From Candidatus Poribacteria bacterium (GTDB lineage: Bacteria; Poribacteria; WGA-4E; PCPOR2b): a stretch of 64,000 bases of DNA. Each line of letters opens with the position of its first letter. Positions within the stretch are counted from its first letter, which is position 1. The notes under the pieces were generated by a model. The model worked only from the letters and a program-made list of their open reading frames with translations. It did not search any database and was not told where the DNA came from. Where the stretch lies: assembly GCA_028819845.1 (NCBI GenBank), contig JAPPKS010000013.1, forward strand, positions 33,306 to 97,305. The letters are read 5' to 3'. Shown here in pieces: positions 10,062-19,613 of the stretch. The translations under genes were made by a program, and so were the position numbers.

Positions 10062-11138
10062 ATGAAATTGGGTATGTTCATGATGCCCTTACATCCACCG
10101 GAAAAAGACCGAACTGAATGTTTTGAGGAAGATATCGAACTGGTAGTTCATGCCGACGAGCTCGGATTCACCGATGTCTGGGTTGGTCAGCACCACTCGG
10201 CTGCTTGGGAACCCATACCTGCCAACGACATGTTCATTGCCCACATGCTACCGCTCACGAAGAACATCCGTTTTGGTCCGGGTGTGGTGATCGTCCCCCA
10301 CCATCATCCAGTCAATGTAGCAGTTCGTATTGCATACCTAGATCACTTAGCGCGCGGTCGTTTGAATTGCGGCTTTGGTCAAAGCGGCGTGCCGACCGAT
10401 TGGGAATTGTTCGATTTGCCGGATCCAAGGACGCAGGGTCTGATGACGCTAGAGGGAATTGATATGGTCCTCAAATTATGGCAGGCCGAGGCGCCATTCG
10501 ACTTCAAGGGTGATTTCTGGCGGATCCGAATCGAAAACCCAAATCCTGAAGTTGCCCTAGGGCCAATGCTTAAACCGTATCAGAAGCCTCACCCGCCAAT
10601 CGCGATGAGCGTAGTTAAGGGAACGTCAATGGGAGCCCGAACGGCGGGTGAGCGCGGTTATATCCCGGTGAGCACAAATGTGGTACCGGCGGCTACGGTT
10701 GCCCAGCATTGGCAAACGTACTGCGCTGGCGCTGAAGGCGCCGGTCGTCCAAACCCTGACCGATCCATTTGGGGTGTATCGCGCAGCATCTTCGTAGGGG
10801 AATCAAAAAAGGAAGCTTGGGACTTCGCAGTCAACAGTACTTTCGGACGTTCATGGGACTACATGATTAAGATTGTCAAAGCAGCGAACCTGCTAGACAT
10901 TATGAAAATGCATCCAGACATGCCCGATGATGAGGTCACTCCGGAATACGTCCTAAAGAACATATGTATTATCGGCGATGTAGCGGAATGCGTCCGTCAA
11001 TTGGAAGATTTATGGGATGTGACCGGTGGTTTTGGTACACTGCTGATGATTGCCCACGACTGGGACGACAAAGCGAGATGGATGCAATCCATGATGTTGC
11101 TGGCGGATGAGGTCATACCCGCATTGCCATCGGTCTAA
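10062..11138 (+). CDS. LLM-class (luciferase-like) flavin-dependent monooxygenase
   Basis: Predicted FMNH2-dependent TIM-barrel oxygenase of the bacterial luciferase superfamily. It has 358 residues from ATG 10062 (MKLGMFMMPLHPPEKDR), preceded by GGGAGG; an earlier in-frame ATG at 10047 overlaps this site and is unlikely. Typical segments are DELGFTDVWVGQHHSA, FGPGVVIVPHHHPVNVA, LARGRLNCGFGQS, and a C-terminal VAECVRQLEDLWDVTGGFGTLLM. Such enzymes need reduced flavin from a partner reductase, and a flavin reductase gene follows 140 bases downstream. The substrate is unknown; terpenoids or other hydrophobic acids are suggested only by the AtuA neighbours. Confidence 0.9.
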   Translation: MKLGMFMMPLHPPEKDRTECFEEDIELVVHADELGFTDVWVGQHHSAAWEPIPANDMFIAHMLPLTKNIRFGPGVVIVPHHHPVNVAVRIAYLDHLARGRLNCGFGQSGVPTDWELFDLPDPRTQGLMTLEGIDMVLKLWQAEAPFDFKGDFWRIRIENPNPEVALGPMLKPYQKPHPPIAMSVVKGTSMGARTAGERGYIPVSTNVVPAATVAQHWQTYCAGAEGAGRPNPDRSIWGVSRSIFVGESKKEAWDFAVNSTFGRSWDYMIKIVKAANLLDIMKMHPDMPDDEVTPEYVLKNICIIGDVAECVRQLEDLWDVTGGFGTLLMIAHDWDDKARWMQSMMLLADEVIPALPSV

Positions 11139-11278
11139 ATTCATTTCATCGCTGTTTGCATCGTTTTGAGAAGCCTCACTGCATTTCTCAGAATGGCAGT
11201 TCAGAATCGAAGAAGACGCGTAACCTTGGAAGTTTCAATCTTAATTTGCCATTGATTCTGGTTAAGGAGGTGTTTGGC

Positions 11279-11776
11279 ATGGCGTTTGATCCGAAGTTGC
11301 AGCGGCAGATAATGGGCTGCTTTGCAACGGGCGTCACGGTGGTGACAACGCGATACGGCGACCACATCACCGGCATGACAGCAAACGCCATCATGTCTCT
11401 GTCGCTGAAACCGCCGCGCATCGTCGTTTCCGTTGACAAGTTGAGTCACATGCACGAATCGCTCTTGCAAGGCAAATGCTTCGCCATCAATGTGCTGCGG
11501 GCCGATCAGGAGTCTACTTCTCGCCAGTTTGCAATGCCGGGACCGAAAGACTTTTCCGGCTTGCCGCTAACCGTAGCGGAGACCGGGGCGCCCGTTTTGG
11601 TTGAAGCGCTCGCGTTCGTCGATTGCCGGCTCGTCGAGATTCTTTCGGGCGGCGATCACGACATGTTCCTCGGTGAACCCGTTGTCGGTGAGGCGCGTGA
11701 TGGCGAACCGCTTATATTTTACGGCGGAGGTTACACGCAGCTAGCGTTATCAAACGGGCAAGAGGGGATTCCATGA
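11279..11776 (+). CDS. Flavin reductase (HpaC-like domain)
   Basis: Reduces FMN or FAD with NAD(P)H and supplies the monooxygenase encoded upstream. It has 165 residues from ATG 11279, chosen because AAGGAGGTG stands at the right distance; the open frame extends upstream without a better site. Family marks are MGCFATGVTVVTTRYGDH, GMTANAIMSLSLKPPRIVVSV, LLQGKCFAINVL, and the region around DHDMFLGEPVVGEARDGEPLIFYGGGY. The stop codon overlaps the next start (ATGA), so translational coupling with the VOC gene is expected. Confidence 0.92.
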   Translation: MAFDPKLQRQIMGCFATGVTVVTTRYGDHITGMTANAIMSLSLKPPRIVVSVDKLSHMHESLLQGKCFAINVLRADQESTSRQFAMPGPKDFSGLPLTVAETGAPVLVEALAFVDCRLVEILSGGDHDMFLGEPVVGEARDGEPLIFYGGGYTQLALSNGQEGIP

Positions 11777-12183
11777 ATCCCATGCTTTGGAATATTGGCT
11801 TGAAAATTGAGGAGCTAGATACGGAAATCGGTTTTTTGGAAGCGATTGGCGCCAAACTCCGGTATCGCGAACGCCGAATAAATCCAAGTGGGGGAAAATA
11901 CAATACCGCGCTGCTGGAGTTCGGTGGAACCCGTGCTTTTCTAGTCGATGAACCGGTTTTCGAACACAAGCTCGAACATCAACTCATCTCCGGATTAACC
12001 CACATTGTGTTTGAAGTTGACAACCTTGCGGAAGCGTACGTACAGATTACCGGGCTAGGTGCAAAAGTGCTTATCGAGCCAAAACTGGTCAGTGGCGGGT
12101 ATGGGTCGCGCCGCATCGCCTTTTTCCAATCCCCCAACGGCCTTGTATTCGAGATGATTGAAATCCTAGAAGCAAAGGTGTGA
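11773..12183 (+). CDS. VOC superfamily (glyoxalase/dioxygenase-like) protein
   Basis: A 136-residue two-module protein of the vicinal-oxygen-chelate fold. It starts MNPMLWNIGLKIEELDTEIGFLEAIGAKL and ends SRRIAFFQSPNGLVFEMIEI, with the usual metal-ligand glutamate in the C-terminal strand. It overlaps the flavin reductase by four bases (ATGA). In this operon it may act as an isomerase, lyase or dioxygenase on the product of the monooxygenase, but the sequence gives no substrate. Last gene of the plus-strand run, facing a convergent gene 14 bases away. Confidence 0.85.
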   Translation: MNPMLWNIGLKIEELDTEIGFLEAIGAKLRYRERRINPSGGKYNTALLEFGGTRAFLVDEPVFEHKLEHQLISGLTHIVFEVDNLAEAYVQITGLGAKVLIEPKLVSGGYGSRRIAFFQSPNGLVFEMIEILEAKV

Positions 12184-12196
12184 AATTTTCGCACGC

Positions 12197-14008
12197 TTAT
12201 TGTTCCCTTAAACCCATTCCTTCCTGCGCGGTTAGAAATTGATTCCCCTTCACATTTTCAAATCGGTTTACAAGTCCACTGGGCCAGTGAATCTCTACTA
12301 AATCTGCCGTATCGGACTGACCAAGCCCAAAGTGTAATCGCATATCGCTATGCGAAGGGTAGCTTCCCCCGCTTTTAACTTCTTTAATTTGTGATTTACC
12401 GCCTGACACGACCATAATACGGGTCCCGATACCATCACGGTTGCTTTGCACGCCAACTGTTGTAAATGTAAGCCAGTGGTTTAGATGGTTGCTGTCATTG
12501 CGCAGGAGATTTGGCGTCTGATGACAGTTGGTAACTAAGATATCAATATCTCCATCGTTATCATAGTCGCCAAACGCCGCACCGCGACTCACACTTTTCA
12601 AAAGTAACCCTTCGCCCGATTGACTGGAAACATCTTCAAACGTGCTGTCGCCGCGGTTTCTGAAAAGTTGGTTTTGCTGGGCATAAGTGAGGTTCGGATT
12701 GATGAGATGGATGTTATCGTTCAGGTCTCCGGTGGCGACAAAAAGATCTATGTATCCGTCGTTGTCAAAGTCTGCGAAATCTGCACCCCAAGAGAGTCGC
12801 ATGAGTGTTTGGGCACCGATGCCAGATCGGTACGTGATATCTGCAAAAAGCCCGTTTCGTTCGCTGCGGTAGACAGCGTTGGGCTCACCACTGAAATTTG
12901 TTACAACCAGATCGAACCACCCGTCGTTGTCAATATCGCCAAAAACCGGTGCCATGCTGCTATATGCGCTACCCGTTTCATCGACCGCAACCCCGCTGAA
13001 TAAGGCGACCTCGGTGAACACCCCATTGCCTTGATTCCGAAAAAGCCAGTCGGCTTCTAAGTCGTTTGCCACAAACAAGTCGAGGTCGTGGTCGTTGTCG
13101 TAGTCGCACCAGACAATTCCCATTCCTTTACCGTTTGGGTTAAACACACCGGCTTCACGGGTTACGTCCGTGAATGTACCGTCGCCATTGTTTTGGTAAA
13201 GTACACTCGGCGTCCCCTCAAAGTTTTTAGGCGAACAATATGTTCGCACGTTAAACTCACCGCACTGGGGATTGTCCTCCAATTCAAACGCAACATAATT
13301 CGCGACATACAGGTCCAGGTCACTATCATTATCATAATCGGCAAAAGCAGCAGAAGCTCCCCACAGGGTGTCACCTACTCCTGCCTGAACTGTCACATCC
13401 GTGAAAGTACCATCACGGTTGTTGTGATAGAGTACGTTTGGGCCAAAATTAGCGACATAAAGATCTGGAAAGCCGTCATTGTCGAAATCTCCCACGGCGC
13501 AACTGAAACCATAACTGCCATCGCCCACGCCTGCCTGAACTGTTACATCTGAGAAGGTGCCATCGCCATTATTGCGATAAAGTGCGTTTGTTGGCGGCAC
13601 AACGGAGTGCATGCCTGGTAGGTCTGCCCCGTTCACGAAATAGATGTCTATATCTCCATCCCGATCATAATCGAACCATGCCGCACCAGCTCCAATGGGC
13701 TCGAGATAATACTTCGCGCCGCTGCGTCCATCTTCATGCTTAAATTGAACGCCGGCTTCAGATGTGACCTCGCTAAATTTTAGGTCAGCCCGCGTTGGCA
13801 GCACGGAACACCGAAAGAGCAGAACGCAAATCAAAAAATGTACCGCGGTTTGTAGTATGTACCGCGTAGCAGTTAAAGCAGCGAACGGATGTTTTTGTTT
13901 CTTCTCCCTCTGTTCCTTGTGTACACAATTCACAACTGTAACGAATCCTTCCCTGCGTATCGTTTGGACATCTGCCAATTTCGAACTCGTTCTATTGCTT
14001 CCGTCCAT
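12197..14008 (-). CDS. FG-GAP/VCBS repeat protein with ASPIC/UnbV C-terminal domain (CRTAC1 type)
   Basis: An exported 603-residue protein with seven-bladed propeller-like repeats. After an N-terminal hydrophobic segment (about residues 50-72) come repeated calcium-binding-type motifs such as DYDRDGDIDIYFVN, DFDNDGFPDLYVAN, DYDNDSDLDLYVAN and DYDNDHDLDLFVAN. Residues about 510-595 form the UnbV domain (RDGIGTRIMVVSGG, YPSHSDMRLHFGLG, HWPSGLVNRFENV). The start is uncertain: a shorter start closer to the signal region is possible. The role is probably extracellular binding or adhesion; such proteins are common in sponge- and aggregate-associated bacteria. It converges on the VOC gene. Confidence 0.88.
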   Translation of the reverse strand: MDGSNRTSSKLADVQTIRREGFVTVVNCVHKEQREKKQKHPFAALTATRYILQTAVHFLICVLLFRCSVLPTRADLKFSEVTSEAGVQFKHEDGRSGAKYYLEPIGAGAAWFDYDRDGDIDIYFVNGADLPGMHSVVPPTNALYRNNGDGTFSDVTVQAGVGDGSYGFSCAVGDFDNDGFPDLYVANFGPNVLYHNNRDGTFTDVTVQAGVGDTLWGASAAFADYDNDSDLDLYVANYVAFELEDNPQCGEFNVRTYCSPKNFEGTPSVLYQNNGDGTFTDVTREAGVFNPNGKGMGIVWCDYDNDHDLDLFVANDLEADWLFRNQGNGVFTEVALFSGVAVDETGSAYSSMAPVFGDIDNDGWFDLVVTNFSGEPNAVYRSERNGLFADITYRSGIGAQTLMRLSWGADFADFDNDGYIDLFVATGDLNDNIHLINPNLTYAQQNQLFRNRGDSTFEDVSSQSGEGLLLKSVSRGAAFGDYDNDGDIDILVTNCHQTPNLLRNDSNHLNHWLTFTTVGVQSNRDGIGTRIMVVSGGKSQIKEVKSGGSYPSHSDMRLHFGLGQSDTADLVEIHWPSGLVNRFENVKGNQFLTAQEGMGLREQ

Positions 14009-14503
14009 ACTTCATATCTCTTTCGCAGTGAAATTGAGGGTTTTAATCTGCTTCCGGTTTGAGGCGAGATTATAACAATCGTACTCTCTGTTGTCAAGGT
14101 ATGGTGAGAAGCAAATAATTTGCCCCTAGGGACCGGTACAGAGTGATGAAACTCCCTTAAAATGGACTTTCTTTTCAGAATGGCATCAGGTATACTCTTA
14201 CAATAACGCCGCTTCTCCGTTCATCTGCAGTCTGCGTGACTGACCCACCAAAGTCCTGTGGAACCCAGATGACGGTGACTTGCGTTTCCTAACAGCCAAG
14301 TAAAACAGATTAGCGCCCTGCTTCGAGAGCGTCAAGCAAGTCCAAATCGAAGTGCTCCACGTGAGATTGAACGGATCGTTAATTCACCTGCCATCAGTTT
14401 CAAGCGTCTGAATTTTGTTTCTGTTGTGGCAGGGTCATCATATAACTGTTTCAACCCGTCGGTGCATGGGTGAAAGGATTTCTGAAACTTGAAGGTCTGG
14501 CGA
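14009..14503. other. Intergenic divergent region
   Basis: A gap of 495 bases between the divergent FG-GAP gene and the glycosidase gene. Promoters for both should lie here, but none stands out. No gene is supported; a minus-strand frame at 14332-14598 overlaps the glycosidase start and has no coding character. Confidence 0.35.
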
Positions 14504-15859
14504 ATGAAGAGAACAAAATTGCGAGTTGTCGTGCTAACGTGGACGGTGGTAGGACTTTTCGTTGGTTCGATGAACTCAGAAGCGAGTGCAGCATACATTA
14601 TTCAGGAAGGAAATACGATGGTCAAGACCAGGATTAAAGTCGCACGATCACCTAATCTCCTAGATAACCGTATTGGCGGGGATTACGGCAGCGATCCCAA
14701 TGTAACCGAACACATCTTTGATATAGGACTCAAATGGGTTCGACTGGGATTCTGGAACAGCGGACTTAACTGGCAACGCGTTCGTAGGGCGCCGGGAAGC
14801 TATTCAATCGACACAGCGCCGGATAATTTTGTGACTGATCTCGCTGAGGGCGGTGTAACGGTTGTAATGACGATGGGTGTTGGCGATGGTCGATCCCGCG
14901 GGGACGATATGTGGCGGTTAACACCGTCAGTGATGAACGACTACCGAGAATACGTGCGAACGCTCGTTCAACACTTCAAAGACCGCGTCCAGTATTTCGA
15001 GATTTGGAACGAACCAGATACCGGTACTGATTGGGGCCGCATCCCTCCGATTGACTATGCGAGGCTTGTTAGGCATGTTGCACCGGTGATACGCAAAGAG
15101 GCGCCAGAAGCCAAGATTGTCATCGGCGCAATCGGCGGCTGGTGGCAGCCGAAATTCCCTGGATATGGTAACGCAAGCCGCTACACGCTTCACCGCGAAT
15201 ACTTGGAAGAGGTGCTCTGCTCCGGCATTGCTCCACTCGTTGATGTAATCTCTTGGCATCCGTTTTACGGGCATCGACCGGACGATCCTTACTACCAGAA
15301 TTACACTAAGATGGTTGAGGAAATACGGCACCTGGCTGCCGTTCAGGGTTTTAAAGGGGAATACCTTGTGGAAGAAGCGCTATGGCGTGTCGAGAGCGCC
15401 GATGAACCACAGGGGCCAGTGTCCGCCATAGTTTCCGCCAAATACATCGCACGTACCATAGTTATGCACCGGGGCATTGACATAACGGTGACGGTAAGCG
15501 GCATGTTTCCGGGCAAATGCCCGGAGGTGGCTCGGCGCCTGTGCACCATCCTTGCGGGCGCTGAAGCGGATGACTTCACGGTTGTGTTGCATACCGAGTC
15601 GTCTGAGATTGTCCATTACGGATTTCAACTGCCAAATGGCGATCTACTGGTAGCCCTGTGGTCCAATGGAGTAGCGGTGGACGACGACTCCGGCATAGTT
15701 GCCGATATTACGTGCCAGCTGCCTGTCAGCGGTGCAATCGGGATGGACGTGCTGCACGGCTATCAACAAGACTTGGATATTGAAGGCGGGGTTGAAAACA
15801 CTCGAATTCGCGGTCTGTACGTACCCGATTATCCGATGCTCATCCGGCTACAAAGATAA
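14504..15859 (+). CDS. Secreted glycosidase-like protein, clan GH-A fold
   Basis: Predicted exported glycoside hydrolase. It has 451 residues from ATG 14504; a TTG at 14489 is the alternative start. The N-terminus MKRTKLRVVVLTWTVVGLF...ASA is a signal peptide. The (beta/alpha)8-type core includes IGLKWVRLGFWNSGLNWQ and YFEIWNEPDTG with Glu170 as probable acid/base. A second acidic pair in EYLVEEALWR (Glu290/291) could supply the nucleophile. The C-terminal 120 residues look like a beta domain. This pattern resembles GH39, GH5 and related families; the exact family and sugar are unknown. It stands alone. Confidence 0.75.
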   Translation: MKRTKLRVVVLTWTVVGLFVGSMNSEASAAYIIQEGNTMVKTRIKVARSPNLLDNRIGGDYGSDPNVTEHIFDIGLKWVRLGFWNSGLNWQRVRRAPGSYSIDTAPDNFVTDLAEGGVTVVMTMGVGDGRSRGDDMWRLTPSVMNDYREYVRTLVQHFKDRVQYFEIWNEPDTGTDWGRIPPIDYARLVRHVAPVIRKEAPEAKIVIGAIGGWWQPKFPGYGNASRYTLHREYLEEVLCSGIAPLVDVISWHPFYGHRPDDPYYQNYTKMVEEIRHLAAVQGFKGEYLVEEALWRVESADEPQGPVSAIVSAKYIARTIVMHRGIDITVTVSGMFPGKCPEVARRLCTILAGAEADDFTVVLHTESSEIVHYGFQLPNGDLLVALWSNGVAVDDDSGIVADITCQLPVSGAIGMDVLHGYQQDLDIEGGVENTRIRGLYVPDYPMLIRLQR

Positions 15860-16343
15860 CAGGGCTTCCGTCGGACGTTCAGACATTTTTAGGACGATAG
15901 TTTTATTCCACGGTATGTGAAGTTCTTTTCCCTTCCAACTGACATTGAAATTCCTCATCTGATGCCATAGCAGTCTGCGATCGAATCGTTGTTACATCCC
16001 TGAATTGTCGAAAAATGGATCCACCATTGTTTTTCTCTTTTCTCATTGGCAGAACTGAACAGCCTTCAGCTAGCCACGGAAATCTATTGACAACTCGTAA
16101 GGATTTGTGTTACTGTTACTCATGTTGCTACTACCGAAAGTTCCTGACATCATTGGGCGCTTCTTTTGTCCTAGCGGTGTACCGATTCGATAGCATTAAC
16201 TGAACGGGGTCGGACATTCAGAATAGTCTACTTTTAGGAAGTTGCAACCTGAAATATAAAGGGAAATGTAGGTTTTACAAACAGCGAAAGCGGCTTCGAA
16301 TCGGAGTCTCGCCTAACTTCGACAAAGATTGGAGTCTTATTGG
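15860..16343. other. Intergenic gap
   Basis: About 480 bases between two plus-strand genes. Open frames here are short and lack ribosome binding sites. No terminator or RNA was recognised. Confidence 0.35.
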
Positions 16344-17522
16344 ATGAACACGTCCGATTTCAAAAATAGTTCACAACAAATTCCAAACCGCCTTCTCCTT
16401 GGACCTGGACCTAGTAATACCCCGCCGCGCGTACTTACAGCAATGAACCAACCCATGCTCGGATATTTGGACCCTGTTTTTCTGGAATTGATGGATGAGA
16501 CCATGGAACTGCTTCGCGGCGTGTTTGGCACCGAAAATCAGTTGACGTTCCCAGTGTCAGCAACAGGGAGTGCTGGCATGGAAGCTACCTTGTGCAATCT
16601 GATTGAACCGGGTGATGAAATCATCGTTTGCGTCAACGGTTTTTTTGGCGCGCGAATTGCTGATATTGTGAAACGATGCAGGGGAAAACTGCATGTTGTT
16701 GAAGGGGATTGGGGAAACATTATTGACCCTGAAGATGTTGAAAACAAGCTAAATGCAGTAAACGCCAAGATTGTGTGCATTGTTCATGCAGAAACGTCCA
16801 CGGGTGTCTTACAGCCTTTAGACGATATTTCCGCCATGGCAAAACGCAATGATGCTCTCTTACTCGTAGACTGCGTGACTTCATTGGGCGGAGTTCCTGT
16901 CAATCTGGATGCGTCAGGTATTGATGTAGCTTATAGCTGTACACAAAAATGCCTGGGCGGCCCGCCAGGGCTTTCTCCGGTGAGTTTTAGCGATCGGGCG
17001 GTCGAGATTATACACAAACGGAAAACAGAAATACAGAGTTTTTACCTTGATATGCGGCTGCTTTCGAACTACTGGGGCAAAGAGCGAGTTTACCACCATA
17101 CCGCGCCTATTTCAATGAACTACGCCATCAATGAAGCACTGAAACTAGTCGAAGAAGAGGGGCTAACTCAGCGATACCACCGCCATCAATTGCATTCGCA
17201 GGCACTAGCGGCTGGATTGGAATCAATCGGAATTGAGCGGATTGCGCAAGAGGGACACCGTGCCCCAATGCTGACTTCCGTGTCTATCCCCGATGGTGTG
17301 GATGATGCCGGCATCCGCCGCCGGTTGCTGGAAGAATATAATATTGAAATTGGTGGTGGACTCGGCGTTTTTAAAGGAAAAGCGTGGCGAATCGGGCTGA
17401 TGGGTGAGTCTTGCCGCAAAGAGAGTGTCATTCGTCTGCTCTCCGCACTTGAGGACCTCTTACCTGACGTTACACAGTTAGCAGCAGTAGAGGCGGCCGA
17501 AAAGGTTTACGCGGCCGAATAA
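16344..17522 (+). CDS. Class V aminotransferase (alanine-glyoxylate / serine-pyruvate type)
   Basis: PLP enzyme of fold type I that interconverts amino acids and 2-oxo acids, most likely transaminating glyoxylate. It has 392 residues from ATG 16344 (MNTSDFKNSSQ); an in-frame TTG at 16329 is less likely. The N-terminal LLLGPGPSNTPPRVL is typical of AGXT proteins. PLP-site elements are SATGSAGMEA, HAETSTGV, LLVDCVTSLGG, and the Schiff-base Lys202 in SCTQKCLGGPPGL. The C-terminal IGGGLGVFKGKAWRIGLMGESC carries the substrate-binding arginine. It could work in glycine/serine metabolism or photorespiration-like salvage. No operon partner. Confidence 0.93.
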   Translation: MNTSDFKNSSQQIPNRLLLGPGPSNTPPRVLTAMNQPMLGYLDPVFLELMDETMELLRGVFGTENQLTFPVSATGSAGMEATLCNLIEPGDEIIVCVNGFFGARIADIVKRCRGKLHVVEGDWGNIIDPEDVENKLNAVNAKIVCIVHAETSTGVLQPLDDISAMAKRNDALLLVDCVTSLGGVPVNLDASGIDVAYSCTQKCLGGPPGLSPVSFSDRAVEIIHKRKTEIQSFYLDMRLLSNYWGKERVYHHTAPISMNYAINEALKLVEEEGLTQRYHRHQLHSQALAAGLESIGIERIAQEGHRAPMLTSVSIPDGVDDAGIRRRLLEEYNIEIGGGLGVFKGKAWRIGLMGESCRKESVIRLLSALEDLLPDVTQLAAVEAAEKVYAAE

Positions 17523-17758
17523 TTCCGCAGGATTACCCTTACGGATGTTCGCGCTACGACTTTCCGTTTGAAGCAGCACACCGCTAACCGCGCCAAGAGT
17601 TTCCAGCACACGAACTATGTGAGGTGGACGCGGAATGATGTATAGATTTCAAACGGTCAAAAACGACTTCTATTGGAGGCGTAACACTCCGTATGATCGC
17701 TTTGTCAGACTTAATATGAATCTGTTTGTGACGAAAATTGCGTTTGCCGGCGATATAA

Positions 17759-18358
17759 ATGAACCGGGTACTGATACAACCATTTGAGCGATTTCTGCAA
17801 CAACAGGGTTATCACCGTATTGCGGGGGTTGACGAAGCTGGACGAGGTGCTTTAGCGGGGCCAGTCGTTGCTTCCGCCGTTGTCCTTCCGTTCAACTGTT
17901 CCATCCCAGGGCTCACGGATTCAAAACAGTTGACACCCAAGCAACGCGACGATTTGTTTATTGAAATTGAGAAATCAGCGGTGGCTGTCAGTGTCGGCTG
18001 CGTAGGAAATGAAGAAATCGATCGAGTGAATATTCTCCAAGCAACACTGATAGCAATGAGTGAAGCCATCGAACGTATTTCCCCTTTACCCGATTTTGTT
18101 CTCGTTGATGGCACACAACTTCCTCCCATCTCCGTTCGCGCTCACGCCATTCCAAAGGGAGATTGTCTCTACCAATCAATTGCCGCGGCATCTATCATCG
18201 CAAAAGTTAAACGGGACCGCTTCATGATTGAGTTAGGCAAGGTTTATCCACACTACGGATTTCAACGGCACAAAGGATACGGTACAAGGCAGCATCGGCA
18301 GGCAATTTCTAAAGTTGGAGTGTGTCCGATACATCGGCGTAGTTTTAAACTTCAGTAA
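17759..18358 (+). CDS. rnhB: Ribonuclease HII
   Basis: Cleaves RNA in RNA-DNA hybrids and removes misincorporated ribonucleotides. It has 199 residues. The catalytic DEAGRG motif is intact (Asp25, Glu26 in GVDEAGRGALAGP), with the further acidic residue in FVLVDGTQLP and the conserved C-terminal block QSIAAASIIAKVKRDRFM. The stop is followed after one base by the yraN start, the common rnhB-yraN pairing, so cotranscription is clear. Confidence 0.95.
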   Translation: MNRVLIQPFERFLQQQGYHRIAGVDEAGRGALAGPVVASAVVLPFNCSIPGLTDSKQLTPKQRDDLFIEIEKSAVAVSVGCVGNEEIDRVNILQATLIAMSEAIERISPLPDFVLVDGTQLPPISVRAHAIPKGDCLYQSIAAASIIAKVKRDRFMIELGKVYPHYGFQRHKGYGTRQHRQAISKVGVCPIHRRSFKLQ

Positions 18359-18359
18359 C

Positions 18360-18740
18360 ATGAGCAACTCGAACATAAAGATTGGCAAGATTGGCGAAGC
18401 GTTTGCCGTCGATTATCTTAAAGCACAGGACTATTGGATACTTGAGCGGAATTACCGCCTGCGTTTCGGTGAAATTGACCTCATCGCTCGCCAAGGGAGG
18501 CGAACCGTATTCGTTGAAGTCAAGACACGTCGAAGTCTCAAGTTTGGCGCACCGCAGACCGCCGTGACGCCAACCAAGCAAAAGCAGATTTCGAAGGTCG
18601 CTTTGAGTTACTTGCAAGAACACAATCTTCTGGACGGCGCTTGCCGATTCGATGTTATCGCAGTATACCTCTCGTTAAAATGCGAGCTCATCGATCTCCA
18701 ACACATAGAAAATGCATTTGAGTTTCGTACGAATGCTTGA
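18360..18740 (+). CDS. yraN: YraN family endonuclease-like protein (UPF0102)
   Basis: A 126-residue protein with a restriction-endonuclease-like fold. Conserved features are KIGEAFAVDYLKAQDYWILERNYR, GEIDLIARQGRRTVFVEVKTRRS with the E-x-D...E-x-K nuclease core, and the C-terminal FDVIAV. Start ATG 18360 lies one base after the rnhB stop; the frame opens earlier inside rnhB, but the family start agrees with this ATG. Its role is not firmly known; the fold and its neighbour suggest DNA repair or recombination. Confidence 0.93.
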   Translation: MSNSNIKIGKIGEAFAVDYLKAQDYWILERNYRLRFGEIDLIARQGRRTVFVEVKTRRSLKFGAPQTAVTPTKQKQISKVALSYLQEHNLLDGACRFDVIAVYLSLKCELIDLQHIENAFEFRTNA

Positions 18741-18787
18741 TGCTTTGTCATCAACAGAACGGGTAAAACATAGAAAGGCGATGGTTG

Positions 18788-19471
18788 ATGCAAGCCATTA
18801 TTTTGTGCGGAGGGCTTTCGACCCGGCTTGGTGACATAACAAAAAGTGTACCGAAAATCCTGTTGGATATACGCGGTCGGACGGTGCTTGAGTGGCAAAT
18901 CGAACTACTGAAGCAAGCGGGTGTGGATGAAGTCATTCTTGCATCGGGGCACTTGCATGATACACTAGTTGAAACGGTTGGGGTGAGGTGCAATGGTGTA
19001 TCCATGCAATACGCCAAAGAGGAAATAAGATTGGGCACGGGCGGCGCAATCAAACATGCAATGCAGTATATTTGCACGTCGCCCTTTTTTGTATTGAACG
19101 GCGATGTGTTATTGGAGGATTTTTCTCTATCTGAAATGTTGAATTGCTTTCAACGCGAGACAGTGGGTGTTTTATTGGGTGTGTTGGTCGAAGATGTCAG
19201 TACTTACGGCGAGATTGATTCGGACGATCGGAATAGGATTACAGGATTTCGTGAAAAGCAACGGATTCAGCGGTCTGGCTTTATCAACGCAGGCGTGTAT
19301 TTATTTAATCGGTCAATGGCAAATTACTTCCCCAATCATGACGTGTTTTCTATTGAGAAGGATGTCTTTCCTTACGCTCAAAACCTTTATGTGCTCAAAG
19401 CGGCAATCAATTGGATTGATGTTGGCGATCCAAAACGCCTTGCATACGCCCGTCAGCGCTTTGGTACATGA
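18788..19471 (+). CDS. Sugar-1-phosphate nucleotidyltransferase (HddC/RfbA-like)
   Basis: Predicted to activate a sugar phosphate with NTP for surface polysaccharide synthesis. It has 227 residues from ATG 18788. The nucleotide-binding motif AIILCGGLSTRLGDITKSVPKILLDI is at the N-terminus, followed by LGTGGAIKHA, FFVLNGDVLL with the metal-binding aspartate, and a C-terminal INWIDVGDPKRLAYAR. The pattern is closest to the D-glycero-D-manno-heptose-1-phosphate guanylyltransferase (HddC) type; the sugar and base are not certain. It follows yraN by 47 bases and may be in the same operon. Confidence 0.85.
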   Translation: MQAIILCGGLSTRLGDITKSVPKILLDIRGRTVLEWQIELLKQAGVDEVILASGHLHDTLVETVGVRCNGVSMQYAKEEIRLGTGGAIKHAMQYICTSPFFVLNGDVLLEDFSLSEMLNCFQRETVGVLLGVLVEDVSTYGEIDSDDRNRITGFREKQRIQRSGFINAGVYLFNRSMANYFPNHDVFSIEKDVFPYAQNLYVLKAAINWIDVGDPKRLAYARQRFGT

Positions 19472-19613
19472 GCCATCGCGTTGAATTCAGGGTGACTACT
19501 TTTTTTTGCCCGAAACACCTAAATAGCGTATTTCACTTGAAAAACCGATTGATACTGTTATTTAGCAAATTCTGATTTCTCGATAATTTTTTTCAAACTT
19601 ACTGGAGGAATTT

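Noticed and set aside
12620..13552. Long plus-strand frames inside the FG-GAP gene
   Set aside because: They are antisense shadows created by the repetitive calcium-motif codons of the real minus-strand gene.
16280..16320. tRNA-like T-arm wording (CTTCGAATC)
   Set aside because: No matching acceptor stem, D-arm or anticodon arm could be drawn.
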